A stretch of 64,000 nucleotides of DNA from Neglectibacter sp. X58 (GTDB taxonomy: Bacteria > Bacillota > Clostridia > Oscillospirales > Acutalibacteraceae): positions 1 through 64,000 of the forward strand of contig NZ_QWEO01000012.1 in assembly GCF_009936035.1 (NCBI RefSeq), written 5' to 3'. Shown one piece after another: positions 16,565 to 25,411 of the stretch; the stretch's first letter is position 1; each line of letters opens with the position of its first letter. The notes beneath the pieces are model-generated. The model saw only the letters and a program-made list of their open reading frames with translations, had not been told where the DNA came from and made no database searches. The translations under genes and the position numbers were made by a program.

Positions 16565-18037
16565 CTATAAATTGAGTTTCAGAATGTCCAGCTTAGTGTT
16601 TTCTAAATAGTGTCGGTACATTAAATCTGCGGGCAATAGGCGCACTTGGATGGGTTGTAAACCCAGATTTTCCAGCATAGACATTGAAACTGACCCTTTG
16701 CTGATAATCGCTGAAGCAGCGGTCGGCATTAAAAAGCAGTTTCTCACTGTACCAATCTGGTGGGCATCCACAAAAGGCTGATAGGCAAGCTGATATAGAT
16801 ACTGCTTTGTGATAGATTCTATCCCAGGATGACCTCGAAGCACTTTATTATATTGAAGCTGGAGGTTATAATACTTTGCGTCAAAGATGATAAACTGGTA
16901 ATCCCCATGGACATCTACGATAGAGATGAGGTCAGGAATGAGTGTATCCTCCGCTCTCTTCGAAAACGGTTCGCCGCTTGGTGCAAACCCGCACCACTCC
17001 GGTTTTTCAATCAAATCAATGAGTTTCCTGTGCCGCATCTCGCGGTATTGTCCCGCCAACTGGACAGGCAGACGCAGACCGCCAATTGGCCTCTGCAACT
17101 GGTTGTCCAACACTTCGGCGCAGACTTTTTCCCATACCAGGTTGAAACTGTTCGTGCCGAACATACTGAAGCAATCCAAATCATCCAAGGCGCTGCTGTT
17201 GGCTATGTAGGCATACAGGGTTTTTAGCAGAAGCTGTTTGCGGGTGTTAAACTGGATGTTGAGTTCCTTGGTGATTCGCTCAAGAATGTACTCCTTGTCA
17301 CCAAAGTCCTCAATCTGTTCATCGGAAATATCAACGCCCATAATGTCAAACAGGTCTAACAAATCGGCGTCTCTTAGTTCCATACTGCATTTTGTGAGGA
17401 TACACTCATGCAGTCGCTTAAAATAATCAAAATCATCGTTTACGCGCTTCATCGTCAACAATTCCGGGTAATATGGCCGGTTATTGCTAAGAAGGGTAAA
17501 TGTCTCGTTGATGGTTTTATCCCAAAGAATATCCCCAGCACCATTCGATTCGATGATATCCTGTGTGTTTGTATAGGCACCGTATTCGAAATAGTCCTGA
17601 AGGAGGAACAGCATGACCGCAAGCATATTAAACGCGCTGCTGTCGCTCGTATCATTATACATCCGAATGATCTGCTCTTTGGAATTGTACTTTTCCAGCA
17701 CCTTAAGCACCTGTTTTAGCTCTGGCGTGGGCGCAGTAGCATCGAGCAGGTATTTTGGAAAGCATTTTAGTACCCGGCCCTCTATCGTGATAACCCCTAC
17801 GAAGGTAAATACATACAGGTACTCGTTTTCGCCAACCTCAACATCTGCTATTTCAATGTCCTCGTCTATCAGCTCGGTAAGGTCTTTTTGTGTGTCATTT
17901 GCTTTTACAGCCTTGAGAACGCCATACTCTTTGAGCCGCTTCAGAATATGGACAGTCCTTTCCTCGGAGCATTGGAACTGATCCACCAGTTCATTTTGCG
18001 TATATCGCTTTTGTTCTCGCAGAAAAACTGAAATCAT
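16565..18037 (-). CDS. LlaJI-type restriction protein R2 (McrC-like nuclease subunit)
   Basis: 490 residues. The C-terminal third holds a PD-(D/E)xK nuclease core: IPDLISIVDVHGDYQFIIFD followed by AKYY gives the acidic residues and the Lys. The N-terminal part has a winged-helix stretch (NELVDQFQCSEERTVHILKR). In the LlaJI system, R2 cuts DNA together with the GTP-dependent R1 motor. It overlaps R1 by 4 bases, so the two are coupled. Identification rests on the neighbours as much as on its own sequence. Confidence 0.85.
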   Translation of the reverse strand: MISVFLREQKRYTQNELVDQFQCSEERTVHILKRLKEYGVLKAVKANDTQKDLTELIDEDIEIADVEVGENEYLYVFTFVGVITIEGRVLKCFPKYLLDATAPTPELKQVLKVLEKYNSKEQIIRMYNDTSDSSAFNMLAVMLFLLQDYFEYGAYTNTQDIIESNGAGDILWDKTINETFTLLSNNRPYYPELLTMKRVNDDFDYFKRLHECILTKCSMELRDADLLDLFDIMGVDISDEQIEDFGDKEYILERITKELNIQFNTRKQLLLKTLYAYIANSSALDDLDCFSMFGTNSFNLVWEKVCAEVLDNQLQRPIGGLRLPVQLAGQYREMRHRKLIDLIEKPEWCGFAPSGEPFSKRAEDTLIPDLISIVDVHGDYQFIIFDAKYYNLQLQYNKVLRGHPGIESITKQYLYQLAYQPFVDAHQIGTVRNCFLMPTAASAIISKGSVSMSMLENLGLQPIQVRLLPADLMYRHYLENTKLDILKLNL

Positions 18038-20187
18038 ACCCCTTCATCCTCTGGCACACCGTCAATAAACTGGCTACTGATCCCATCGCAGAAAATGTAC
18101 ACACCTTTGGTGTCAAATTCTCTGCAGATTTTCGAATACTGATTTCTCGATTTCTCGTCGCAGCCGCCAAATAGACTGAGACGCTTCTGTTTTGCGGCGT
18201 CATCAAACAGGTACATAATGACCTTGTTTTTAAATATGCGGGCAAAGGTTTCGGCGTCAATTGTATCGCCATCTGGCAGGCTTTTCTTGGAAATGAAATA
18301 CGGACCCATCAGTTTATCTTCGTTAACCTTATAGGTCAGAAGCTCACTGTTGATGGCTTTACGGAGCGCATTCCATTCAACGATGCGGCGATATTCGCCT
18401 TGACCAAGAATTACCTTCCTACCGGCAATCCCGGCTTCGCTGTCATCGATCCCCAAATAGGTGAAATCCCATCTGCGTTTAAATGCCGTGTCCATCGGAA
18501 AAACGCCTTGGTCTGCGCTGTTCATCGTTGCCCATATAAACATATTGTCCGGGATGCGAATTTCCGAATAATCGTCCGGCGCACCGCCGAGCTTCTCTGC
18601 CAAATGCTTTTTGATGTCCTCGGATGCCTGAATCGGATATTCGCTAACCTCATCCTCACCACGGTCAAGAAGCTGGAACACATCGCCAAACACAGCGGCC
18701 ACATTGGCACGGTTAATCTCTTCAATGATGAGGAGGAAAGGCTTAGGCTCGGCCGTTCTGCTGTTCTGAAGCGCTTTCACATAGGTACGCATGAACGGTC
18801 CTGGGACATACGCATAAGTGATGGCGTCCTTGCCGTCGCTGTCTTTGCACGGCACAGGCTTATATGTACCAACGAAATTTGCATACGAATAGTCTGGATG
18901 GAAGGTTACACGCTCATATTCGCCGCCTGCAGCAAGGAGGGCATCTTTATCACAATTAAGGGTAAAGCTCTTACCAGTACCAGGTGCGCCAAAGAGAATG
19001 CGGTTATGCGGCTGGTCACTAACAAGCCCTGTCTTAAAATTGACTGGACAGGACTCCACTGTAATAGGATGTTCTCGTAAAAAACGATTGTATAACTCGA
19101 GTCCGGCTGAAAGCGCTCCATTGCCTCGCGCCTGGTTGAAGGCTTCATATCCTTCAGAAGCCTTTATACTGTCATAGACCCTGCTGAACGAATCGGTATC
19201 TCTAATTTCAAATATGGATGTGCATGGTGCAATAGCGCCAGCAAATGAAGCCCCTACAGCCTTTAGCGCACTGATATACTGATTTCTTGTGTTTTCTGAG
19301 TATAGCTCGCCGTTTGCTTTTGTAACGCAAGATAGCCACTCCTTAAACGCACTCTCAAGGTCTCTTTCTCCATCCGCCATCCTGTTCTCATGCATTATCA
19401 TCACTTCTTGCAGAATCGGGAGTGGGTCCATAATACCAGAATAGCTTTCTGGGTATTCTTGAGGCAATAGCATCATTAGGGATTTGGTTGCCTCACTGCA
19501 CTCCTCGTATTGGAATGCTCTCCTACCGAGATATGTATCTGCAAATTGTCCGATTATAGCGGCTATCCGCTCATCAAATGCATCTAAATGGTTGGATAAC
19601 TCAATAATGTCAGCTATTCTCTTATCAAAATTTAGCTTAAAGTAGCGGCCCGTTCTATCGGTTGAGTCTTTGCTTTCACCACCACAAAACACGCAGTCTT
19701 TAACAGTAAACAAAACTTCATTTGGGTTGTCGGCGTTGGGACAACATTCAAGCCACATAGACTGGAGCCAAAAGTTATTTGCGCTCAAAATGGACCACTG
19801 TAAATTATTGGGCATTTTTACCCCACAAGTAGGTGGTAGCATCATAAACGAGGACATCACTTTACTTGGTGATACACGGCCTGTACCAACGCCCAGTTTC
19901 ATCGATGTAGAGCCGTTCCCGCGCGGCTTAACTTCATATTTCGCTTTATCATCGTTCAATATGATGCAAAGATCTTCTCCAGATTGGGAGCGAAAAACAT
20001 ACCTAAAAAGAGCAGTTTTCCCATCCAAAGATTCTGGAGAAACCAGTTGTCCACTTTCGTCGTAAAACCTGCCTGCTAAAAAGGCCTGCCCACCACCACT
20101 GTTCGAATTATATATGAAATGAAAATCAGCATCGTGACCAGAATATGTTGAATACTCTGCTATTTCCTCAAAATATGGCATAGTCAC
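18034..20187 (-). CDS. LlaJI-type restriction protein R1 (McrB-like AAA+ GTPase)
   Basis: 717 residues. The N-terminal about 380 residues should recognise DNA. The C-terminal AAA+ domain has Walker A GAPGTGKS, Walker B FLLIIEEINRAN, the McrB-type signature MNSADQ and the arginine segment FKRRWDF. McrB-like motors translocate on DNA and drive the R2 nuclease. It is coupled to R2 downstream and to the second methyltransferase upstream by 4-base overlaps. Length and motif order are normal, so the system looks intact. Confidence 0.92.
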   Translation of the reverse strand: MTMPYFEEIAEYSTYSGHDADFHFIYNSNSGGGQAFLAGRFYDESGQLVSPESLDGKTALFRYVFRSQSGEDLCIILNDDKAKYEVKPRGNGSTSMKLGVGTGRVSPSKVMSSFMMLPPTCGVKMPNNLQWSILSANNFWLQSMWLECCPNADNPNEVLFTVKDCVFCGGESKDSTDRTGRYFKLNFDKRIADIIELSNHLDAFDERIAAIIGQFADTYLGRRAFQYEECSEATKSLMMLLPQEYPESYSGIMDPLPILQEVMIMHENRMADGERDLESAFKEWLSCVTKANGELYSENTRNQYISALKAVGASFAGAIAPCTSIFEIRDTDSFSRVYDSIKASEGYEAFNQARGNGALSAGLELYNRFLREHPITVESCPVNFKTGLVSDQPHNRILFGAPGTGKSFTLNCDKDALLAAGGEYERVTFHPDYSYANFVGTYKPVPCKDSDGKDAITYAYVPGPFMRTYVKALQNSRTAEPKPFLLIIEEINRANVAAVFGDVFQLLDRGEDEVSEYPIQASEDIKKHLAEKLGGAPDDYSEIRIPDNMFIWATMNSADQGVFPMDTAFKRRWDFTYLGIDDSEAGIAGRKVILGQGEYRRIVEWNALRKAINSELLTYKVNEDKLMGPYFISKKSLPDGDTIDAETFARIFKNKVIMYLFDDAAKQKRLSLFGGCDEKSRNQYSKICREFDTKGVYIFCDGISSQFIDGVPEDEGV

Positions 20188-21089
20188 ACCTCACTTTGAT
20201 TAAAATTAGAAGAATACTGGATAATGCATTTTGCCACATATTTTGCAAGTGCAGGTGGAACAGCATTTCCTATCGCAAGCTCCACATCTGTTTTTGCGCC
20301 AGGCAATGAAAAGCTATCCGGGAAAGTTTGAATATATCCTCGTTCTCGTGTTGTCAGTGGCCGCACACCCTCATGTATATCGGCCTTATCCGCATGATGT
20401 CGCTTGTAGTTTTCAGGAATCGGCCTGTTAATGCCTCGAATCGTTGCCGCTGGTTCGTCTACTGAGAAAACTGCACGCCTGTTATAACTTCTTGGATGCA
20501 TATAGTAAAACTCTGTATCTAAAGCATCGCCAAGGTAATCCCGCACAGACATTTGCCTTGTTGACAAATTAGAAACTAACGCATCATCGAGAAACCCATC
20601 TGTCTCACCAAGCTTACCAATCAAAAAGAACCTATGTCGTTTTTGCGGCACACCACAACGACTTGCGTCTAAAACTCGTGATGTTAATCCATATCCCGCT
20701 GTTGATAGTATGTGCTTTAATTGCGCCACGGTAGAAAAACGCTCAATATTATAAACATTTTCGAACACTACCCACATGGGCTTAGCTTCCGCAACGATCT
20801 CACCAAATCGTATGGTAAGATTTGCTCGCTTTCCTAATTCCCGTTTGCCAGCTATAGAGTAGTCTTGGCATGGGGGGCCTCCCATTATGAGGTCTGGACA
20901 CATTTTTACAATCTGCTGGGCTACACTGTCATCCGCCAAATCCCTTTTATAAATGGGATGAGAAAAATTGCTCTCATATATTTTTATCGCAGCATCCCAG
21001 TTATCATAAGCTGCAATAACATCAAAACCAGCCTGTTCAAATCCCAATGACATACCACCGCAGCCAGCAAACAAGTCAATCGCTTTCAT
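20184..21089 (-). CDS. C5-cytosine DNA methyltransferase of the LlaJI-type system (second)
   Basis: 301 residues. Motif I is DLFAGCGGMSLGFEQAGF, motif IV is GGPPCQDYS with the catalytic Cys, motif VI is FENV, and motifs IX-X close with IGNAVPP. It is closely related to the neighbouring methyltransferase, and both lie in one operon with R1 and R2. Paired m5C enzymes usually serve the two strands of an asymmetric site, as in LlaJI (which recognises GACGC); the target here is not known. Confidence 0.95.
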   Translation of the reverse strand: MKAIDLFAGCGGMSLGFEQAGFDVIAAYDNWDAAIKIYESNFSHPIYKRDLADDSVAQQIVKMCPDLIMGGPPCQDYSIAGKRELGKRANLTIRFGEIVAEAKPMWVVFENVYNIERFSTVAQLKHILSTAGYGLTSRVLDASRCGVPQKRHRFFLIGKLGETDGFLDDALVSNLSTRQMSVRDYLGDALDTEFYYMHPRSYNRRAVFSVDEPAATIRGINRPIPENYKRHHADKADIHEGVRPLTTRERGYIQTFPDSFSLPGAKTDVELAIGNAVPPALAKYVAKCIIQYSSNFNQSEV

Positions 21090-21090
21090 A

Positions 21091-22008
21091 TCATTTGCTA
21101 CCTTCTATTCCCATAATATATCTCATCAAAGCTGCCCCCACAAATTTAGCCAAATTCACAGGAACGGCATTTCCAATCATTGAATTGATGTCGGACTTGC
21201 CACCTATGAACTGAAAGCTCTCTGGGAAAGTTTGAATGTAGCTTCTTTCTTTCGGCGTAAGGCAACGCACCTGTGTTACCGGGACTGGATCATTCGGATG
21301 CCCTTTATAGCCGTTTGGTATGGGTCGGTCTACTGCACGTATTGTCATAGATGGTTCATGAACGCTAAAAACGCCTCTACGGTTATAGTTCGTTGGAACC
21401 CTGAAGTAATAATCAATTCCAAGTGAATCCCCAAGATAATCGTGAATACTCATGGGCTTTTGTGCCAGATTAAGGCGAAGCTCTCCGTCCAAAAAGCCAT
21501 CGGCAGCGCCGAGCATACCTACCACAAACATTCTTTTACGGGTTTGCGGCACACCACAATAAGCTGCGTCCAGAACCATTTGTGTCAGCCCATATCCAGC
21601 TTTACGGAAATGCGAAAGGGCCTTGTTAAAAGAGTTCGTATTGCGGATTGCCGCAACATTTTCCATAACAAAGTATTTTGGTCTAATTTCACTTACAATT
21701 TGAGAGTAGCAAATCGATAGAATGGCTCTCCCACGGCTTTCATCTTGAAAGCCTGCCGTTGAAAAGTCTTGGCAAGGAGGCCCCCCGATAATTAAATCGG
21801 GGACGAACTTTGACACAACCTTTACGGCTCCATCTACATCTGATAGGTCCTGTTCAATAGCAGAATGTTCGAAGTTCATTTCATATACACGAAGTGCCGC
21901 TTTCCAGTTGTCAATTCCCGAAACGACATTAAATCCGGCTTTTTCAAAGCCCAGTGACATTCCGCCGCATCCGCAAAACAAATCAACACATCTTATGTTA
22001 ACTGTCAT
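21091..22008 (-). CDS. C5-cytosine DNA methyltransferase of the LlaJI-type system (first)
   Basis: 305 residues. Motif I is DLFCGCGGMSLGFEKAGF, the catalytic Cys is in GGPPCQDFS, the ENV motif is in FVMENVAAI and the C-terminal motif is IGNAVPVNLAKF. It ends one base before the second methyltransferase starts. Methyltransferases placed first in the operon protect the host before the nuclease is made. Confidence 0.95.
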   Translation of the reverse strand: MTVNIRCVDLFCGCGGMSLGFEKAGFNVVSGIDNWKAALRVYEMNFEHSAIEQDLSDVDGAVKVVSKFVPDLIIGGPPCQDFSTAGFQDESRGRAILSICYSQIVSEIRPKYFVMENVAAIRNTNSFNKALSHFRKAGYGLTQMVLDAAYCGVPQTRKRMFVVGMLGAADGFLDGELRLNLAQKPMSIHDYLGDSLGIDYYFRVPTNYNRRGVFSVHEPSMTIRAVDRPIPNGYKGHPNDPVPVTQVRCLTPKERSYIQTFPESFQFIGGKSDINSMIGNAVPVNLAKFVGAALMRYIMGIEGSK

Positions 22009-22050
22009 TAAGCATATATCCTTTCATGGGGGCTGGGCAAGGAGGCTATT

Positions 22051-22242
22051 CTAACTGATTGCGCTTTCTCCACTTTTTACCCACTCTTCCAGCTCAGACC
22101 TTTTAAATTTCCACTGCTTTCCAATTTTGTGGGCTGGAACACTCTTATCCTTTACCCACTTTCGCAAAGTAACTGGCTTGATATTAAGGAATAGCGCAGC
22201 ATCTTCAATGCCAATATAATTTTCGTTTGGTGAATTAGACAT
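22051..22242 (-). CDS. Excisionase-family (MerR-like HTH_17) DNA-binding protein
   Basis: 63 residues. IEDAALFLNIKPVTLRKWVK, then HKIGKQWKFKRSELEEWV, is the standard helix-turn-helix/wing of the excisionase family. It lies 42 bases upstream of the methyltransferase genes on the same strand. It may act as the controller protein of the restriction operon or as a directionality factor for the recombinases; sequence alone does not decide. Confidence 0.85.
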   Translation of the reverse strand: MSNSPNENYIGIEDAALFLNIKPVTLRKWVKDKSVPAHKIGKQWKFKRSELEEWVKSGESAIS

Positions 22243-22424
22243 ACTTATGCACCTCGTCCTCGTTTGGCCACATTATGTATTTTATCATATCATATATTTG
22301 CACACATTTCAATCTATTTCTTTACTTTTGCGCTATTTGATTGTATTTGAGATATTTCTCTTTAAACTCATCCTCTTGGAACGCTATTAATTAACAAATT
22401 GAGAACCTCTGGGCCAAAAGACAG

Positions 22425-22907
22425 TCATATGAGAGCTATGCAAATCTGTTTCTTTCGAGCATACTCGACCGTGTTCCTCGTACCCCCAGGTCCTCCATTG
22501 TAGACCGCAATGATCCGCGCTGAATGATCCACCATCCACTCATTTCTCATCTGAAAACATTCCCGGCTGTATTCGGGGCAGATGAAGCGCACCAGGTCGG
22601 CACGCTCCAAGACCCGCCGATACCGCTCCTGCCAGTTCTGGCTCCAGCGGGCTTCAAATCCTTGATAGGGGCTGGCACAGATTAGCCGGATTGCCGCACC
22701 TTCATCACGGAGAGCCAACACGATCTCCGCTGCCCAAAGGTCCACACCTCTCGCCATTCCAGAAATAAATGTTTGAAATCCGTCAGCAATTGCTGTGCGG
22801 ATTTCTTTTTTTAGTGCCTCTACGACCACCGCCTCCGGCTGTTCCAGCTTTTCCGGCCTGTGTCCAGTGAAGCAGCACCGATGTTGCCGCAGTTCTCGCT
22901 CCGTCAT
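22425..22907 (-). CDS. SLOG-superfamily (DUF1273/YoqJ-like) protein
   Basis: 160 residues. CCFTGHRPEKL at the start, then GMARGVDLWAAEIVLALRDE and ICASPYQGFEARW, fit the Rossmann-like SLOG fold, which binds nucleotides or nucleotide-derived signals. A second, diverged member is at 54115. Such proteins are common in Firmicute prophages and mobile elements, next to XRE regulators as here. The biological role is unknown. Confidence 0.8.
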   Translation of the reverse strand: MTERELRQHRCCFTGHRPEKLEQPEAVVVEALKKEIRTAIADGFQTFISGMARGVDLWAAEIVLALRDEGAAIRLICASPYQGFEARWSQNWQERYRRVLERADLVRFICPEYSRECFQMRNEWMVDHSARIIAVYNGGPGGTRNTVEYARKKQICIALI

Positions 22908-23024
22908 TTTACCGCTCTCCCGTGATGGTTGATACAGTTTAATATAACGGTATTAGCCATACAAGTCAACTGTATAAAACCATTTAAGTGAACGGTAAAA
23001 TATTGACCAGAGGGAGGCGGCATT

Positions 23025-23333
23025 ATGGACACACATTCCAAGCTGCGGCAGTTAATGGCGGAGCGGGGTTGGACTGCTTATCGGCTGGCGAAAGAGAGCG
23101 GCCTCTCCGAGTCCACGCTGGCGAACATTTTTAAGCGGAACACCGTTCCCTCCATCTCAACTCTGGAGTCCGTATGTTCCGCCTTTGGCATCTCCTTGGC
23201 CCAGTTCTTCGCCGAGAGCGAGATGGTGGAATTGACCCCCGAACTGAAGGAACTGTTTGACAATTGGGTGTCGCTTACCCCGGAGCAGAAACAGGCGGCG
23301 TTGCAGATGATCCGAGCTATGAATGCAAAGTAA
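23025..23333 (+). CDS. XRE-family transcriptional regulator
   Basis: 102 residues. The helix-turn-helix spans about residues 5-60 (KLRQLMAERGWTAYRLAKES and SESTLANIF). The C-tail (LTPEQKQAALQMIRAMN) is a short dimerisation helix. GGGAGG is 9 bases before the ATG. It is divergent from the SLOG gene and 130 bases ahead of the metallopeptidase gene. It probably represses one or both. Confidence 0.88.
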   Translation: MDTHSKLRQLMAERGWTAYRLAKESGLSESTLANIFKRNTVPSISTLESVCSAFGISLAQFFAESEMVELTPELKELFDNWVSLTPEQKQAALQMIRAMNAK

Positions 23334-23463
23334 AAAACTGAAAATTCGCCAGAGCTTTTGCCTTTTTCTGTAAAACTGAGCTGCACCGTTATTGATATCC
23401 TTGTTATTGTACTGCTTGTGGTGTAAAATGGTTTTATAAACAGGATGGTTGGAGGTGTTCTCT

Positions 23464-25347
23464 GTGGCGGAAGTCAGGTCAATTTTTTCATATGTGGATA
23501 AGAAATGCTATAACGGCCTGTACAACGTCGCGGCTGAGTATATCGCCAAGCATTGGGAGACTATGGACTTGGAATCCCAACGTGTGCCGGATATCCAGAC
23601 TGCGGAGTTGGCGGATGCCTGGGTGCGTAGAGTGTATGTTTCCGACCTTCCCGGTGACCGCATCGCTTTCGATGTAGGACTGGAGGTTCAAATTGCGGTA
23701 TCTTCCGCAGACCATCACAATGACTTCAGCGACGAGCTTACCGAGTGGCTCCGCATTTCCTGCGCGGGTGATCTGGCGCAAGGGTTGAATGACTGGACAA
23801 TCACCAATACCTGCATTTACCGCAAACAGAATTTCCCCGAAAACTCCATGTCCGATGCCTTGGTTCCAGACATTCGAAATGATAAGATGGATGATGCCGC
23901 CACAGCCTTTCTAAAAGAGTATTACCCGGAAGCTCTCCGAATCACAAAGCCAAAAGAACCCCCGGTCTATGTTGATCCAATGGTCCTGGCAAAAAGGCTG
24001 GGCCTACAGGTCGAAACCCGCTCCATCCGAGCGGACGGTACCGTTTTTGACCAGCTTTTCTTCGATGACGCCGATACCGAGATGTACGATGGTGATCAGG
24101 ATGAAATGGTTCCAGTTCACATCCCCGGCAAGACGATTATTGTTGACCCAACGATGTTTCTGCTCACCAATTATGGCTCTCCTGGCAACACCGTAATCCA
24201 TGAATGCGTCCATTGGGTAAAGCACCGCAAAGTATATATGCTGGAAAAGCTATACAATGACAAGGCTCACGGAATCACCTGCGAGGTAACCGGCGGTGTC
24301 CAAGCAGACCTCTCCCGGCGAGCAACAGAGCGGATGGAGAGCCAAGCCAACCGGCTGTCCCCCCGCATCCAGATGCCGGCGGGTCCATTCAAGGCGAAAG
24401 CAAACGACTACATCTCTCGTTTTATGCGCGAGATGGGTGCCCGTCATGAGATCGAGGTCATGGAAGCCGTGATCCAGCAGTTGGCCACCGATTTCGTGGT
24501 GTCCAGGCAGTCAGTTAAAATTCGCTTAGTGGAGTTGGGTTTCGAAGCAGCGGTCGGCACCTTTACATATATCGATGACCATTATGTGAAACCCCATTCC
24601 TTCCGCAAGGGCGCAATCCGGGTAGACCAGACCTTTTCCATCAGCGCCCAGGATGCCGCTATCCAACGGCTTATAAATCCCGAACTGAAGAAGTTGACTG
24701 AGACCGGGGATTATCTGTTCATAGACAACCATTTCGTCTACAATACTCCGCTCTACGTGGAAAGCAATGCGGATGGGAACCTTGACTTGACCGCCTATGC
24801 CCGATCCCACATGGACGAATGCTGCTTGGTCTTTGATATGAAGGTCACCAGTAAAGTTGCCGGTGCCTATCACACGGTCTGCTTTTTAAATCGTGAGCCA
24901 AGTGACATTACCTTTGACATCACATTCCGCAACGGTTTTCAGAACGCTCCCCCAGAGCGCCAGATTGCTATGCGGAAAAAGCAACAGGAGGAGTGGATCG
25001 GTATCCGAAGGCAAATGACGGATGACCCGGAACAGTGTATTAAGCTCTTGCTCGACTGGCGTGGAATGAATTATACCAATCTTGGAGCAATTATCGGTCG
25101 AAATCCCAAAACCATAAGCAGAACGGTCAAAGGCGAAACAGAGCCAGATTTGAAAACCGCAGCTGGCATCTGTTTTGGACTCAATCTTCCTCCAGTCATA
25201 AGTGAGAAACTGCTAGAAGTGCTGGGCTGCCGACTGATGCCGATGAATCCAAGCCACCAATGGATTAACGAGGCCCTACACGTTAAGTACCCGGAGCCGT
25301 TTAAATCTGCACAGAGCTATCTCAAAGCGTTTGATGTAGAAATTTAA
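23464..25347 (+). CDS. ImmA/IrrE-type metallopeptidase with C-terminal helix-turn-helix
   Basis: About 627 residues from GTG 23464; GGAGGT lies 7 bases upstream, so a TTG at 23449, inside that site, is rejected. The zinc-peptidase motif is VIHECVHWVKH (HExxH). A C-terminal helix-turn-helix follows near residue 540 (MNYTNLGAIIGRNPKTISRT). ImmA/IrrE proteases cleave repressors in mobile elements and stress responses. This protein is three to four times the usual length and carries about 200 unrecognised N-terminal residues. Next to an XRE gene it may control that repressor. A defence or abortive-infection role is also possible. Confidence 0.78.
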   Translation: MAEVRSIFSYVDKKCYNGLYNVAAEYIAKHWETMDLESQRVPDIQTAELADAWVRRVYVSDLPGDRIAFDVGLEVQIAVSSADHHNDFSDELTEWLRISCAGDLAQGLNDWTITNTCIYRKQNFPENSMSDALVPDIRNDKMDDAATAFLKEYYPEALRITKPKEPPVYVDPMVLAKRLGLQVETRSIRADGTVFDQLFFDDADTEMYDGDQDEMVPVHIPGKTIIVDPTMFLLTNYGSPGNTVIHECVHWVKHRKVYMLEKLYNDKAHGITCEVTGGVQADLSRRATERMESQANRLSPRIQMPAGPFKAKANDYISRFMREMGARHEIEVMEAVIQQLATDFVVSRQSVKIRLVELGFEAAVGTFTYIDDHYVKPHSFRKGAIRVDQTFSISAQDAAIQRLINPELKKLTETGDYLFIDNHFVYNTPLYVESNADGNLDLTAYARSHMDECCLVFDMKVTSKVAGAYHTVCFLNREPSDITFDITFRNGFQNAPPERQIAMRKKQQEEWIGIRRQMTDDPEQCIKLLLDWRGMNYTNLGAIIGRNPKTISRTVKGETEPDLKTAAGICFGLNLPPVISEKLLEVLGCRLMPMNPSHQWINEALHVKYPEPFKSAQSYLKAFDVEI

Positions 25348-25365
25348 AATTTTTTTGGTAGAAAA

Positions 25366-25382
25366 CGGACATAGCGTGTCCG
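25366..25382. repeat. 17-bp palindrome, left copy
   Basis: CGGACA and TGTCCG arms with a 5-base centre, lying 30 bases before the gene at 25412. The right copy at 26556-26572 has the same arms with only one or two changed central bases. It could be an operator or a boundary mark. Confidence 0.6.
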
Positions 25383-25411
25383 GTGCCGAATCCGCCAAAG
25401 GAGGTGACGCT

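Noticed and set aside
18400-19080. A 226-codon plus-strand frame within the McrB-like gene
   Set aside because: Opposite strand has Walker A, Walker B and signature motifs in the right order; the frame has none.
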